DNA of 64,000 nucleotides from JAZNQN01 sp045590195. GTDB taxonomy: Bacteria; Bacillota; Clostridia; UMGS1883; UMGS1540. The DNA is taken from positions 98,333 to 162,332 of the forward strand of contig JAZNQN010000073.1 of assembly GCA_045590195.1 (NCBI GenBank), read 5' to 3'. Within the stretch, counting starts at the first letter, position 1. Every line of letters starts with the position of its first letter. Positions 24,796 to 32,990 of this stretch are shown here, in pieces. A program made the position numbers and the translations under genes. The notes under the pieces were generated by a model. It did not search any database. It saw nothing but the letters and a program-made list of their open reading frames with translations, and was not told where the DNA came from.

Positions 24796-25752
24796 ATGAA
24801 TGATAAACTTTATATAGTAGTTCCATGTTACAACGAAGAAGAGGTTTTGCCGCTTACTATTCCGAATCTGGTTGAAATGACAAAAAGTATGGCGGAGGAA
24901 AACCTTATAAGCCCGGACAGTAAGATTATTTTTGTAAATGACGGAAGCCGCGATAAAACCTGGGAGATTATTGAAAAAGCAGTAAGCGAAAGCCCTTATA
25001 TTATCGGGATAAATCTTGCGGGGAATGTAGGGCACCAGAATGCGCTTGTGGCAGGGCTTGAATACGCCGCCGAGAGATGTGATATGTGTATCAGCATTGA
25101 TGCAGATTTACAGGATGACACCGGCGCAATTAAGAGCATGGTTGAAAAACACCATGCGGGAGCGGACATTGTTTTCGGCGTTAGAAGTGACAGGAAAAGC
25201 GATACATTTTTTAAAAGATTTACAGCACACTGTTTTTATAAATTTATGAATATATTGGGAGTAAAATCTGTATACAACCATGCAGACTACAGGCTTATGA
25301 GCAAGCAAAGCCTGAAAGCGCTTTCGGGGTACAAAGAAACTAACCTTTTCCTGAGAGGAATTATTGCACAGATGGGTTTTGTAACAGATACAGTTTACTA
25401 TTCCAGAAAAGAAAGGGCGGCAGGGAAAAGCAAATACCCGTTTCGTAAAATGCTTTCCTTTGCGTGGAACGGAATTACATCATTTAGCATAAAGCCAATC
25501 AGCGCACTTATGGCACTTGGATTTATTATTATTCTTGGATGCATTGTGGCGCTGGGGTATTCGCTTATTTCTTATGCCAGGGGAAATGTTATCCCGGGCT
25601 GGACATCGCTTATGATTTCTATATGGTTTCTTGGAGGAGTTCAGCTTTTTTCAATTGGAATGATAGGGCAGTATATTGGTAAAACTTATCTTGAGAGCAA
25701 GAGAAGGCCGAGATATCATATAAAAGAGATTAAAAAAAATCCGGAAGATTAA
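24796..25752 (+). CDS. Family 2 glycosyltransferase, polyprenyl-phosphate sugar transferase type
   Basis: The 318-residue protein has a GT-A domain with VVPCYNEEEVLP, FVNDGSRDKTW, NVGHQNALVAGLEYA, the metal-binding ISIDADLQDD and YNHADYRLMSK, followed by two C-terminal membrane helices (ALMALGFIIILGCIVALGYSLI; WFLGGVQLFSIGMIGQYIGKTY). This is the GtrB/DPMS layout: sugar is moved from a nucleotide donor to undecaprenyl phosphate at the inner face of the membrane. GAGGAAT precedes the ATG at 24796; an earlier in-frame ATG is poorly placed. The stop lies in a terminator stem. Confidence 0.92.
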   Translation: MNDKLYIVVPCYNEEEVLPLTIPNLVEMTKSMAEENLISPDSKIIFVNDGSRDKTWEIIEKAVSESPYIIGINLAGNVGHQNALVAGLEYAAERCDMCISIDADLQDDTGAIKSMVEKHHAGADIVFGVRSDRKSDTFFKRFTAHCFYKFMNILGVKSVYNHADYRLMSKQSLKALSGYKETNLFLRGIIAQMGFVTDTVYYSRKERAAGKSKYPFRKMLSFAWNGITSFSIKPISALMALGFIIILGCIVALGYSLISYARGNVIPGWTSLMISIWFLGGVQLFSIGMIGQYIGKTYLESKRRPRYHIKEIKKNPED

Positions 25753-25769
25753 TCTTCCGGATTTTTGTT
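25736..25769. terminator. Bidirectional terminator
   Basis: AAAATCCGGAAGATT and AATCTTCCGGATTTT form a 15-bp perfect palindrome with flanking A and T runs between the convergent GT2 and CofE-like genes. Confidence 0.9.
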
Positions 25770-26960
25770 TTAGTCTGTCATGTTATCAAAGTAGCCCTGA
25801 ACTAAAACAATAGGGGTTCCTTTGTCGCCCGAGCCGCTTGTAAGGTCACAAAGTGAGCCAATAAGGTCTGTAAGGCGGCGGGGAGTTGTTCCCTGAGATG
25901 CCATATTTCCAACAAGGTCGTTGCCTTTTTGTTTTATAGCGTTCTCAATTGCTTTTTTAAGTTCTTCGCCTTTAAGATCTGCAAAATCATTATCTGCAAG
26001 ATATTTAAGTTTAAGCTCGTTTGGTGTTCCTTCGAGGCCTTTTGTGTATGCAGGGGAAACAATTGGATCGGCAAGTTCCCAGATTTTTCCTACAGGGTCT
26101 TTAAAAGCGCCGTCGCCATAAACCATAACTTCAATATGTTTTCCTGTACGGCTTAAAAGCTGAGCCTGAATATTTTCAACAAGGTCGAAACATTCCTGAG
26201 GGAAAAGCTTAATTGTATCTTCTGTTGATTTATTTGAACCGAGAAGGCCGTACTGTGAGTTAAAGCCGCTTCCGTCAATGCTTTCTGTCATAATATCATC
26301 AAGGCCGAAAACTCTTTTTGCGCCTGCAGCTTTTAAAATACGTTTTGTGCGTGCACGGGTGTGAATATCACAGTTAATTACGTTTTCTGTATATTTCAAA
26401 ATAACACGAGGATCGTTTGCAAGAATAATTTCAGCCTCTGCGCCGCAGGAACGTATTAAATCGCCATAATATTTAACATAATCAACGCCTGTAAACGGAT
26501 GAAGGTTTTCGCCGAAAAGCTCACGATATTTTTCTTCGGACAAAACATCTGAGTATGGGTTAATTCCTGCTTCATCAAGCTGGTCGAGAGAAACGAGAGC
26601 ATTACCAACCTCGTCGCTTGGGTAGTTAAGCATAAGAACAATTTTTTTAGCCCCCATTGCTATGCCGCGAAGGCATATAGCAAAGCGGTTACGGCTGAGA
26701 ATAGGGAAAATAACACCAACAGTTTCGCCGCCGAGTTTTGCCTTTACATCTTTGGCAATTGCAGCGGTTGATGCGTAGTTACCCTGTGCACGGGCAACAA
26801 CAGACTCTGTTACGGCAACAACATCTCTGTCGCGAAGGTCAAAGTTTTCGCTTTCTGCCGCTTCTATAACGCTGTTTACTACGATGCTTGCAATATCATC
26901 GCCTTCTCTTATAATAGGGCAACGAACACCTCTTGAAACAGTTCCGATTTTTCTTGTCAT
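25770..26960 (-). CDS. CofE-like coenzyme F420-0:L-glutamate ligase family protein
   Basis: The 396-residue protein matches the clostridial long form of the CofE family: MTRKIGTVSRGVRCPIIREGDDI at the start, a VVAVTESVVARAQGNYA segment, FPILSRNRFA, and VMVYGDGAFKDPVGKIWELADP with acidic metal ligands. True CofE adds glutamate to F420-0. No other F420 gene is visible here and Clostridia generally lack F420, so a different acceptor is likely. GGGAGGTAA precedes the ATG at 26960. A LysR gene is divergent, 106 bp away. Confidence 0.8.
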   Translation of the reverse strand: MTRKIGTVSRGVRCPIIREGDDIASIVVNSVIEAAESENFDLRDRDVVAVTESVVARAQGNYASTAAIAKDVKAKLGGETVGVIFPILSRNRFAICLRGIAMGAKKIVLMLNYPSDEVGNALVSLDQLDEAGINPYSDVLSEEKYRELFGENLHPFTGVDYVKYYGDLIRSCGAEAEIILANDPRVILKYTENVINCDIHTRARTKRILKAAGAKRVFGLDDIMTESIDGSGFNSQYGLLGSNKSTEDTIKLFPQECFDLVENIQAQLLSRTGKHIEVMVYGDGAFKDPVGKIWELADPIVSPAYTKGLEGTPNELKLKYLADNDFADLKGEELKKAIENAIKQKGNDLVGNMASQGTTPRRLTDLIGSLCDLTSGSGDKGTPIVLVQGYFDNMTD

Positions 26961-27066
26961 TTTAATTACCTCCCGGGTATTGACTTTTAATTTCAATAAT
27001 ATTATAATACAACCATAGATATTAGTAAAATAGATAATTCTTACTACTGTAATAAGGAGAACTTAT

Positions 27067-27945
27067 ATGAAAACAAAACTGGATTATTACCGCATATTCT
27101 ATGAAACGGCAAGATTTGCATCGTTTTCAAAGGCTGCACAACATTTATATATTTCCCAGTCGGCAATATCACAATGCATTCATCAGCTTGAAAAAGATTT
27201 AAATGCACAGCTTTTTATAAGGTCAAGACGCGGGATATCCCTTACAAAAGAGGGCGAGCTGCTGTTTCAGAAAGTTGGAGCGGCCATTCAGGCAATTGAA
27301 CAGGGAGAAGCACTACTGGAAAGGCTTTTACACCTTGAAAGCGGAGCGCTTACTATTGCTGCCGGCGATACAATTACAAGCCATTTTTTGTTGCCGTACC
27401 TTGAAAAATTTCATCAGTTATACCCGAACATTCGTATTGAAATGGCAAACTCTTATTCTTCGCACATGCTTCAGCTTGTGAAAGAAGGAAAGGCTGACCT
27501 GGCGTTTGTAAATCTTCCGGCAGAAGATGAGGAACTTTGTATAGAGCCTTGTTTGCAAATTCACGATATTTTTGTGTGCGGGGCTGATTTTGATGCAAAA
27601 AAAACCTATTCCTGGGAAGAGGTTGCCGCATTGCCGCTTATTTTGCTTGAGAAAAATTCGTCATCAAGGCGTTTTCTTGACAAAAAATTTGGCGAAAAAA
27701 ACATTGAATTAACGCCGCAGATTGAAATTGCCGCTCACGATTTACTTATCAGGTTTGCATCAATTCATCTTGGGGTATCGTGCGTGGTTGAAGAGTTTTC
27801 AAAAGAAAAACTTGCAAGTGGCGAAATTAAAAAAATAAATGTTGTGCCTCATCTTCCATACAGAAGCATTGGCTGTGCTTATGTAAAGGGAAATCCTATT
27901 TCGCAGGCGGCGGGAGCATTTTTAAAGCTTATCAAACAAAAATAA
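27067..27945 (+). CDS. LysR-family transcriptional regulator
   Basis: The 292-residue protein has the LysR winged HTH at residues 1-65 (FSKAAQHLYISQSAISQCIHQLEKDL, then FIRSRRGISLTKEGE) and a two-lobed effector-binding domain beginning about residue 95. The start follows AAGGAG. It is divergent from the CofE-like gene, so that gene is the first candidate target. Confidence 0.92.
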   Translation: MKTKLDYYRIFYETARFASFSKAAQHLYISQSAISQCIHQLEKDLNAQLFIRSRRGISLTKEGELLFQKVGAAIQAIEQGEALLERLLHLESGALTIAAGDTITSHFLLPYLEKFHQLYPNIRIEMANSYSSHMLQLVKEGKADLAFVNLPAEDEELCIEPCLQIHDIFVCGADFDAKKTYSWEEVAALPLILLEKNSSSRRFLDKKFGEKNIELTPQIEIAAHDLLIRFASIHLGVSCVVEEFSKEKLASGEIKKINVVPHLPYRSIGCAYVKGNPISQAAGAFLKLIKQK

Positions 27946-27967
27946 AGGGAAAAACCCTTTATTTTTT
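27944..27967. terminator. Short bidirectional terminator
   Basis: AAAGGG-AAAAA-CCCTTT followed by ATTTTTT sits at the end of the LysR gene and overlaps the end of the convergent small ORF. The stem is short. Confidence 0.6.
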
Positions 27968-28111
27968 GTTTTCAATTGAAAAATCGCGCATATTTTCAAC
28001 CTGTGAATCTGAAGGGCGGGACGCGTTTGTTTTGTTATCGATTTTGTTTTTCTCTGCGAGGGCATAAGTTTCAAAAGCCTGTGGTTTTTTGGTTTTATTT
28101 TTTTTGCTCAT
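27959..28111 (-). CDS. Small hydrophilic protein, DUF3787-like
   Basis: A 50-residue ORF starts MSKKNKTKKPQAFETYALAE and ends SQVENMRDFSIENKK. AAAGGAG lies at good spacing before the ATG. The lysine-rich start, the central Ala-containing helix and the C-terminal PSxxxVENxRxFxxxNxK pattern resemble small clostridial DUF3787 proteins. It is charged, without cysteines or a membrane segment. The function is unknown. Confidence 0.6.
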   Translation of the reverse strand: MSKKNKTKKPQAFETYALAEKNKIDNKTNASRPSDSQVENMRDFSIENKK

Positions 28112-28219
28112 ATTATCGCTCCTTTCAATTTTAGTATAAAAAAATAAATTAAAAATATGTGATAAAAATATTCCCTTTTTTGAAAATGTGTGTTAAAATT
28201 TTAAAAAAGGAGGCAGATT

Positions 28220-28789
28220 ATGGAAGTTTTAAAAGCTATTAAAGAAAGAAGAACTATAAGAAAATTTCAGCAGAAGGCAATTGATAAAAATATACTTGCA
28301 GAGCTTGTTGATTGTGCCCGTCTTGCGGCGATGCCGGCAAATATTCAGCCGCTTAAATTTGGAATAATTACAGACAAAGAGCTTTGCGATAAAATTTTTC
28401 CTTGCACAAAGTGGGCGGGATATCTTCCTGACGGAACACCAAAAGAAAACGAGCGCCCTGTTTCATATATTGCCATTTTGGGCGACAACGAAATTAAGAA
28501 AAGCTTTGAGGTTGAAGCAGGAGCAGCAGTTACCAACATTATGCTTGCCGCTTTGGAGATGGGAATTGCAAGCTGCTGGATTGGAGCTCTTGACAGGGAA
28601 GGGATTGTTAAAGCACTTAATCTTCCCGAAAAATATTCGGTTGTATATATGGTTGCGCTTGGTTATCCTATGCAGGAAAGCGTTGCAGTTGACATTGAAA
28701 ATGGCAACATTAAATATTTTATGGGCGAAGGCGAAGTTTTAAAAGTTCCAAAAAGAACAATGAACGAAGTTTTAGTAATAATTAATTAA
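28220..28789 (+). CDS. Nitroreductase-family protein
   Basis: The 189-residue FMN-dependent oxidoreductase starts MEVLKAIKERRTIRKF, the typical Arg-rich FMN phosphate site. It has PANIQPLKF, EAGAAVTNIMLAALEMGIASCWIGA and a C-terminal ALGYP turn. Members reduce nitroaromatics, quinones or flavins, or act in other redox steps; the substrate is not predictable. A good GGAGG precedes the ATG and a terminator follows. Confidence 0.9.
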   Translation: MEVLKAIKERRTIRKFQQKAIDKNILAELVDCARLAAMPANIQPLKFGIITDKELCDKIFPCTKWAGYLPDGTPKENERPVSYIAILGDNEIKKSFEVEAGAAVTNIMLAALEMGIASCWIGALDREGIVKALNLPEKYSVVYMVALGYPMQESVAVDIENGNIKYFMGEGEVLKVPKRTMNEVLVIIN

Positions 28790-28791
28790 GT

Positions 28792-28827
28792 TTTCAGCGG
28801 TCGCAAAAAGGCCGCTGAAATTTTTTT
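28792..28827 (+). terminator. Terminator after nitroreductase gene
   Basis: TTTCAGCGG and CCGCTGAAA form a 9-bp stem around an 11-nt loop, followed by seven T residues. Confidence 0.85.
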
Positions 28828-28847
28828 GAAAAAATTTTAAAAAAGTG

Positions 28848-28876
28848 TTGACAAATAAAAAATCATAGGTTATAAT
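28848..28876 (+). promoter_or_regulatory. Sigma-A promoter of the Fur-family gene
   Basis: TTGACA (28848-28853) and TATAAT (28871-28876) are separated by exactly 17 bp, a consensus promoter. Confidence 0.92.
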
Positions 28877-28887
28877 AAACTTGCAAA

Positions 28888-28902
28888 TGATAATCATTAT
28901 CG
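28888..28902. promoter_or_regulatory. Fur-like box
   Basis: TGATAATCATTATCG is a 7-1-7 inverted repeat with one mismatch. It matches the Bacillus Fur box TGATAATNATTATCA better than the PerR box TTATAATNATTATAA. It lies just downstream of the predicted transcription start of the Fur-family gene, so autorepression is likely. Confidence 0.8.
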
Positions 28903-28929
28903 ATTAGCAAAAAGAGAAGAGGTGGTGCG

Positions 28930-29298
28930 ATGTACAGACACAGCAAGCAAAGAGATTTAATTTTAAATTATCTTAAAGGTACAAAATCTCATCCTACACC
29001 TGAAAAAATTTTTGATGATCTGAAAGCAGAAAACCCAGACCTGGGAATTGCAACGGTTTACCGCAATTTGAAAGCGCTTCAGTCGCAGGGGCTTATTAGA
29101 AAGCTTAATGTAGGAGAAACGGCCGACAGATACGATGCTGATATCAGCAATCATTACCACTTTTTATGTGAATGTTGCGGCGAGGTAAGCGACATTTACG
29201 AGCCGGAAATGGATATAACGTTTAAAAAGAAAAACGGCACGGTGGTAAAAAACTTTCAGGTTTACGGACTTGGAATATGTTCAAAGTGTAATAAATAA
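28930..29298 (+). CDS. Fur/PerR-family metalloregulator
   Basis: The 122-residue repressor has the winged helix (HPTPEKIFDDLKAENPDLGIATVYRNL), the hinge HYHFLCECCGE with metal-binding His and Cys, and a C-terminal CSKC pair for the structural zinc. Gene context (reverse rubrerythrin, BFD-like protein, ferritin) fits a PerR-like peroxide sensor, while the box upstream looks Fur-like, so I leave the subtype open. AAGAGGTGG precedes the ATG. Confidence 0.92.
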   Translation: MYRHSKQRDLILNYLKGTKSHPTPEKIFDDLKAENPDLGIATVYRNLKALQSQGLIRKLNVGETADRYDADISNHYHFLCECCGEVSDIYEPEMDITFKKKNGTVVKNFQVYGLGICSKCNK

Positions 29299-29329
29299 AA
29301 TTTAAATAAACAAATGGAGGAATTTAGTT

Positions 29330-29917
29330 ATGAAAAAATTTGTATGCTCAGTATGTGGTTATGTTCACGAGGGAGATTCAGCTCCTGAAAAATGCCCGGT
29401 TTGCAAAGTTCCGGCAGAAAAATTCAAAGAAATGGTTGAAGGCGCAGCTCTTGCAGCAGAACACGAATATGGTGTTTACGGCAAAACTGTTAAAAACAAC
29501 CCTGACATCAGCGAAGAAGATAAAAAATATATCTTCGAACAGCTTATGGCAAACTTTAATGGCGAATGTGCAGAAGTTGGTATGTACCTTTGCATGGCTC
29601 GTATAGCTCACAGAGAAGGCTATCCTGAAGTTGGCCTTTACTGGGAAAAAGCAGCTTTTGAAGAAGCTGAACATGCTGCAAAATTTGCTGAACTTCTTGG
29701 CGAAGATTTAGAGCCTAACATGAAAGCTACTACAAAAGACAACCTCAAATGGAGAGTTGACTGTGAATATGGCGCAACACAGGGCAAATTTGATTTAGCT
29801 TCCTGCGCTAAGAAAAATGGTCTTGATGCAATTCACGACACAGTTCACGAAATGGCTCGCGACGAAGCTCGACATGGCAGAGGTCTTGAAGGACTTTTAA
29901 ACAGATACTTTAAATAA
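29330..29917 (+). CDS. Reverse rubrerythrin (NADH peroxidase component)
   Basis: The 195-residue protein has an N-terminal rubredoxin domain with Cys 6, 9, 22 and 25 (CSVCG and CPVC) followed by a four-helix diiron domain (NGECAEVGMYLCMARIA, EEAEHAAKFAELL, EMARDEARHGRGLEGLL). This reversed domain order is that of clostridial revRbr, which reduces hydrogen peroxide in the cytoplasm with electrons from NADH through reductases. Codon use leans to AAC and other C-ending codons, which suggests high expression. It lies 31 bp after the Fur-family gene. Confidence 0.95.
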   Translation: MKKFVCSVCGYVHEGDSAPEKCPVCKVPAEKFKEMVEGAALAAEHEYGVYGKTVKNNPDISEEDKKYIFEQLMANFNGECAEVGMYLCMARIAHREGYPEVGLYWEKAAFEEAEHAAKFAELLGEDLEPNMKATTKDNLKWRVDCEYGATQGKFDLASCAKKNGLDAIHDTVHEMARDEARHGRGLEGLLNRYFK

Positions 29918-29928
29918 GTGGTGATAAA

Positions 29929-30135
29929 ATGATTGAGAATTATACAGTTTGTAATTGCAAGCAGGTAACTTATAACGATATCGCCGATGCACTTCACAAA
30001 AGCGAAAGATTTGACGATGTTCTTGGCGCTTTTGAAGATGTACAAAAGGTAACTCATTGCTCCACCGGTTGTGGTGGCTGCCACAGAAAAGTTCTTGATA
30101 TTATATCAGGAATTATGAGTGGAGAAGAAAATTAG
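29929..30135 (+). CDS. BFD-like [2Fe-2S] protein
   Basis: The 68-residue protein has the bacterioferritin-associated ferredoxin pattern, with cluster-binding cysteines in CNC (8, 10) and CSTGCGGC (44, 48, 51). BFD-type proteins mobilise iron from bacterioferritin; small clostridial relatives also occur as modules in redox enzymes. Its place between rubrerythrin and ferritin supports an iron or peroxide role. It begins 11 bp after the rubrerythrin stop. Confidence 0.88.
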   Translation: MIENYTVCNCKQVTYNDIADALHKSERFDDVLGAFEDVQKVTHCSTGCGGCHRKVLDIISGIMSGEEN

Positions 30136-30146
30136 TAATATCATAG

Positions 30147-30170
30147 GGCACAGCCCAGTGCTGTGCCTTT
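30147..30170 (+). terminator. Weak hairpin between BFD-like and ferritin genes
   Basis: GGCACAG and CTGTGCC form a 7-bp stem with a 7-nt loop followed by only TTTG, so it may attenuate rather than stop transcription into ferritin. Confidence 0.5.
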
Positions 30171-30188
30171 GATTATAGGAGGTTTATA

Positions 30189-30698
30189 ATGGATAGAAAA
30201 GTTGCAAAATTACTTAACGAACAAATTACAAAGGAATTATATTCTGCGTATCTTTATCTTGATTTTTCAGTTTTTTACGAGGCTCAGGGGCTTGACGGAT
30301 TTGCAAACTGGTATATGATTCAGGCTCAGGAAGAGCGTGACCACGCAATGCTATTTTTAAAATACTTGCAGATGGGTGGCGAAAAAGTGGAACTCGGGGC
30401 AATTGACAAGCCTGACAAAGAGCTTAAAGAGCTTATGGATCCACTCAAAGCCGGTCTTGAGCACGAGCAGTATGTAACAAGCCTTATAAACGATATTTAT
30501 AGTGCTGCATACGAAGTTAAAGATTTCAGAACAATGCAGTTTCTTGACTGGTTCGTAAAAGAACAGCTTGAAGAAGAAAAAAATGCCGACGATATGATTA
30601 AGAAAATGGAACTTTTCGGCGGCGACTCAAAAGGGCTTTACTCTCTTGATGCAGAGTATGCTGCAAGAATTTACTCCGCTCCTTCGTTGGTGCTTTAA
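30189..30698 (+). CDS. Non-heme ferritin
   Basis: The 169-residue protein starts MDRKVAKLLNEQITKELYSAYLYLDFS and carries the ferroxidase ligands in the helices (Glu of QITKELYSAY, Glu and His of AQEERDHAM, Glu of LEHEQYVTS and the QLEEEKNADDM Glu cluster). It is close to prokaryotic FtnA in length and forms 24-subunit iron-storage shells. TAGGAGG precedes the ATG. It closes the iron/peroxide cluster. Confidence 0.95.
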   Translation: MDRKVAKLLNEQITKELYSAYLYLDFSVFYEAQGLDGFANWYMIQAQEERDHAMLFLKYLQMGGEKVELGAIDKPDKELKELMDPLKAGLEHEQYVTSLINDIYSAAYEVKDFRTMQFLDWFVKEQLEEEKNADDMIKKMELFGGDSKGLYSLDAEYAARIYSAPSLVL

Positions 30699-30703
30699 AT
30701 TAC

Positions 30704-30738
30704 AAAAAATCAGCTTGTTTAACAGGCTGATTTTTTAT
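30704..30738 (+). terminator. Terminator after ferritin gene
   Basis: AAAAAATCAGCTTGTT pairs with AACAGGCTGATTTTTT across a single-T apex, with one G-T pair. It is followed by a T-rich run. Confidence 0.88.
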
Positions 30739-30807
30739 TTTATATCTTTCAATTTTCAGAGAAGTGTGATATAATATCAAAAGCACAAAAAGAAAAGGGG
30801 ATATATT

Positions 30808-31671
30808 ATGAAAAAAATTTGTTCTACTGCGATTGCAATTATTATGATTTTAATGGCGTTTACTACTATTGCTTCGGCTGAAGATTTCAGCGATTGCAAA
30901 AAGGGTGACTGGTATTACGAAAGCGTTCAGTATGCCAAAGAAAAAGGCTGGGTAAACGGTTTTGAAGACGGAACATTTAAGCCAAATGACACATTAACAA
31001 AGGCTCAGGCGGTAGTTATAGTTACAAGAGCGGCAGGGATTGCAGTGCCCTCTGTTGCAGGCGAGTGGTATGAAGGCGCTGTTCAGATTGCCAAAGAAAA
31101 AGGGCTTATATACACAAACATTTTTCTTGACAGGCCAATTGCCAGAGAAGAAGTTTTTTATATGATTCACGGGGGATATAATTTCAGCGCTATCGACAGG
31201 ATGGTTGAAAACGAAAGAGTTCCTTTTACAGATTACAATTTTAATGCTTACAGCAAGGTAATACCAACTTTTTATTCTTTCGGCCTTTTAAATGGTTATA
31301 AAGAAGGCGGAGAATTAAAAGTAAAACCAAAAGATAATTTGACACGTGCGGAAATGTGTACAATACTCAAAAGCGTTGAAGAGTTTGATTTTGAAAAATG
31401 GATAGCTGAAAGAGATTTGTTTTCTGATGAGATTGTGAAAAGGCATCTTATTGAAATGATTGAAGCGGGCGAGAGCAAAACCACCGCAATGTATGCTCAC
31501 GGCAAAACTGACAGAGAAATATCTGCAAGGGTAAAGCAGATTGGAAGAATGTGTTTTGACCTTTATGAGCACAAATATCCATCGTATTTTAAAAATTATT
31601 CCTACGGCTGTGGATCTTACATAGATTATGGCGAAGGCAATTTTAAAGTATATATTGAAATGGAAAAATAG
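30808..31671 (+). CDS. Secreted S-layer-homology (SLH) domain protein
   Basis: The 287-residue protein has a signal peptide (MKKICSTAIAIIMILMAFTT, cleavage near ASA-ED). SLH modules follow: FSDCKKGDWYYESVQYAKEKGWVNG, with FEDGTFKPNDTLTKAQAV, and a second and third copy ending KPKDNLTRAEMCTIL near residue 185. SLH domains bind pyruvylated wall polymers. The last 90 residues (from FDFEKWIAERD) are not SLH and I do not recognise them. It is followed after 10 bp by a second SLH gene. Confidence 0.88.
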   Translation: MKKICSTAIAIIMILMAFTTIASAEDFSDCKKGDWYYESVQYAKEKGWVNGFEDGTFKPNDTLTKAQAVVIVTRAAGIAVPSVAGEWYEGAVQIAKEKGLIYTNIFLDRPIAREEVFYMIHGGYNFSAIDRMVENERVPFTDYNFNAYSKVIPTFYSFGLLNGYKEGGELKVKPKDNLTRAEMCTILKSVEEFDFEKWIAERDLFSDEIVKRHLIEMIEAGESKTTAMYAHGKTDREISARVKQIGRMCFDLYEHKYPSYFKNYSYGCGSYIDYGEGNFKVYIEMEK

Positions 31672-31681
31672 GGAGATAAAT

Positions 31682-32764
31682 ATGAGAAAAATTTTAACAT
31701 CAGCAATTATTTTTATATTTGCATTAACAACTACCGTGACACCTGTTCTGCCGGGCATAAACGGGATTGGAAGTGTTCGGGTTTTTGCATCCTATTCAGA
31801 AAATGGCATTTCCATAGATGATTGTGTTTCATGGATTAAAGGCACAACCCACAGTGTGAACGTAACCAAACCCGGCGTTAACTCGTCTGACTGGAGGTCA
31901 CAATTTGCGGCCGAAATGTATATGACGCAGCTAATGAGGGAACTTGAAAGCTATTTGCGCTCACTTGAAAGAAGAGTTTTAAACAGCGGCCAGGGCGTAA
32001 CAAATGAAATTGTTACTGCAATACACGGTGCTAAATTGGCGGTTGAAGGCGTGAATGTGACCGGAGTTGAAAAAGTTAATGAGGCACTTCAAAGCATAAT
32101 CACTAATCTTAATATCACTTTTTCCGAAGAGAACATTATAGGAGAAATTGAATTAAGAGGTTTTAGTGATTTAGGAAATCATCAATGGGCAAAGGAAGCA
32201 ATAGAGGACATGTCTATTGGAGAATATAAAGGATTATTCAGCGGTACAACAAAGCCCGATATTTACGGATATGCACAGTTTTCCCCTGCAAAAGCTATGA
32301 CAAGAGCTGAATTTATTACAGTTGCAGTAAGAGCACTTTACCCAGAGAAATTAACACAAACACCGGGCGAAGTGTGGTATAAAAGCAGTTACGATGTGGC
32401 TGTAAATAACGGACTGATAAAAACAAATGAATACAGTTTTTCAGACGGAATATTAAATGCGCCAATACAAAGGCAGGAGGCGGCACTTATATTGGTTCGT
32501 GCCCTTGATAAAAAGGAAAAGTTTTATTTAAAAGCAGGAGGCATTACAATTGCTGATTATGACGCGATTGATGAGCCATATAAAGAGGCAGTAAAAAGGG
32601 CATTTGAAAGTGGTTTAATGCAGGGCAGAGATGATGCGGGGAATTTTGCACCATATGAAACATTAACACGTGCAGAAGCTTCTACTGTTCTTTACAGATT
32701 GGTAAACCCTGAAAAAAGAAATGAATTGCTGATGAAAAGTGATGTTATAATATTGGGGCAATAA
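31682..32764 (+). CDS. Secreted SLH domain protein
   Basis: This 360-residue protein has a signal peptide (MRKILTSAIIFIFALTTTVT), then about 130 residues of helical, non-SLH sequence that may be the active part. SLH repeats follow in the C-terminal half (NHQWAKEAIEDMSIGEYKGLF; AMTRAEFITVAVRAL; VWYKSSYDVAVNNGLI; LTRAEASTVLYRLV). The order is thus the reverse of its neighbour, which has its SLH part first. The ATG at 31682 follows GGGAGA. Confidence 0.88.
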   Translation: MRKILTSAIIFIFALTTTVTPVLPGINGIGSVRVFASYSENGISIDDCVSWIKGTTHSVNVTKPGVNSSDWRSQFAAEMYMTQLMRELESYLRSLERRVLNSGQGVTNEIVTAIHGAKLAVEGVNVTGVEKVNEALQSIITNLNITFSEENIIGEIELRGFSDLGNHQWAKEAIEDMSIGEYKGLFSGTTKPDIYGYAQFSPAKAMTRAEFITVAVRALYPEKLTQTPGEVWYKSSYDVAVNNGLIKTNEYSFSDGILNAPIQRQEAALILVRALDKKEKFYLKAGGITIADYDAIDEPYKEAVKRAFESGLMQGRDDAGNFAPYETLTRAEASTVLYRLVNPEKRNELLMKSDVIILGQ

Positions 32765-32773
32765 TTGCATTTT

Positions 32774-32804
32774 AAAAGGAACTGTTTTCAGTTCCTTTTA
32801 TTTT
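32774..32804. terminator. Terminator after the SLH operon
   Basis: AAAAGGAACTG-TTTT-CAGTTCCTTTT is an 11-bp perfect hairpin followed by ATTTTTATT. It also overlaps the end of the possible minus-strand ORF at 32788. Confidence 0.88.
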
Positions 32805-32955
32805 TATTGCAACTGCGGTTTTTGGAAAGCGAATGAAAAAGGCATGAAAGAGGGTTATCGCAAGCGGCTTTTTTAAAACAATGAATTTTATGGCGGCAGG
32901 ACAAGTAATTATCAACTTCCTGCAAATAATCGAGATATCGGCATCTTTTTCTCAA
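32788..32955 (-). CDS. Possible small Cys-rich protein with TTG start
   Basis: A GGAGGTGAT site stands six bases or fewer before a TTG at 32955, and the frame runs 55 codons to TGA. The peptide begins (M)RKRCRYLDYLQEVDNYL and has seven cysteines, including CRHKIHCF and an SCLFHSL segment. It lies just downstream of the SPFH gene terminator and ends in a bidirectional terminator. The Cys/His spacing could bind a metal. I know no family for it, and the start codon is weak, so the gene is tentative. Confidence 0.42.
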   Translation of the reverse strand: MRKRCRYLDYLQEVDNYLSCRHKIHCFKKAACDNPLSCLFHSLSKNRSCNKNKRN

Positions 32956-32990
32956 AAAATCACCTCCACTGTCATATTATGCAGAAAAAA

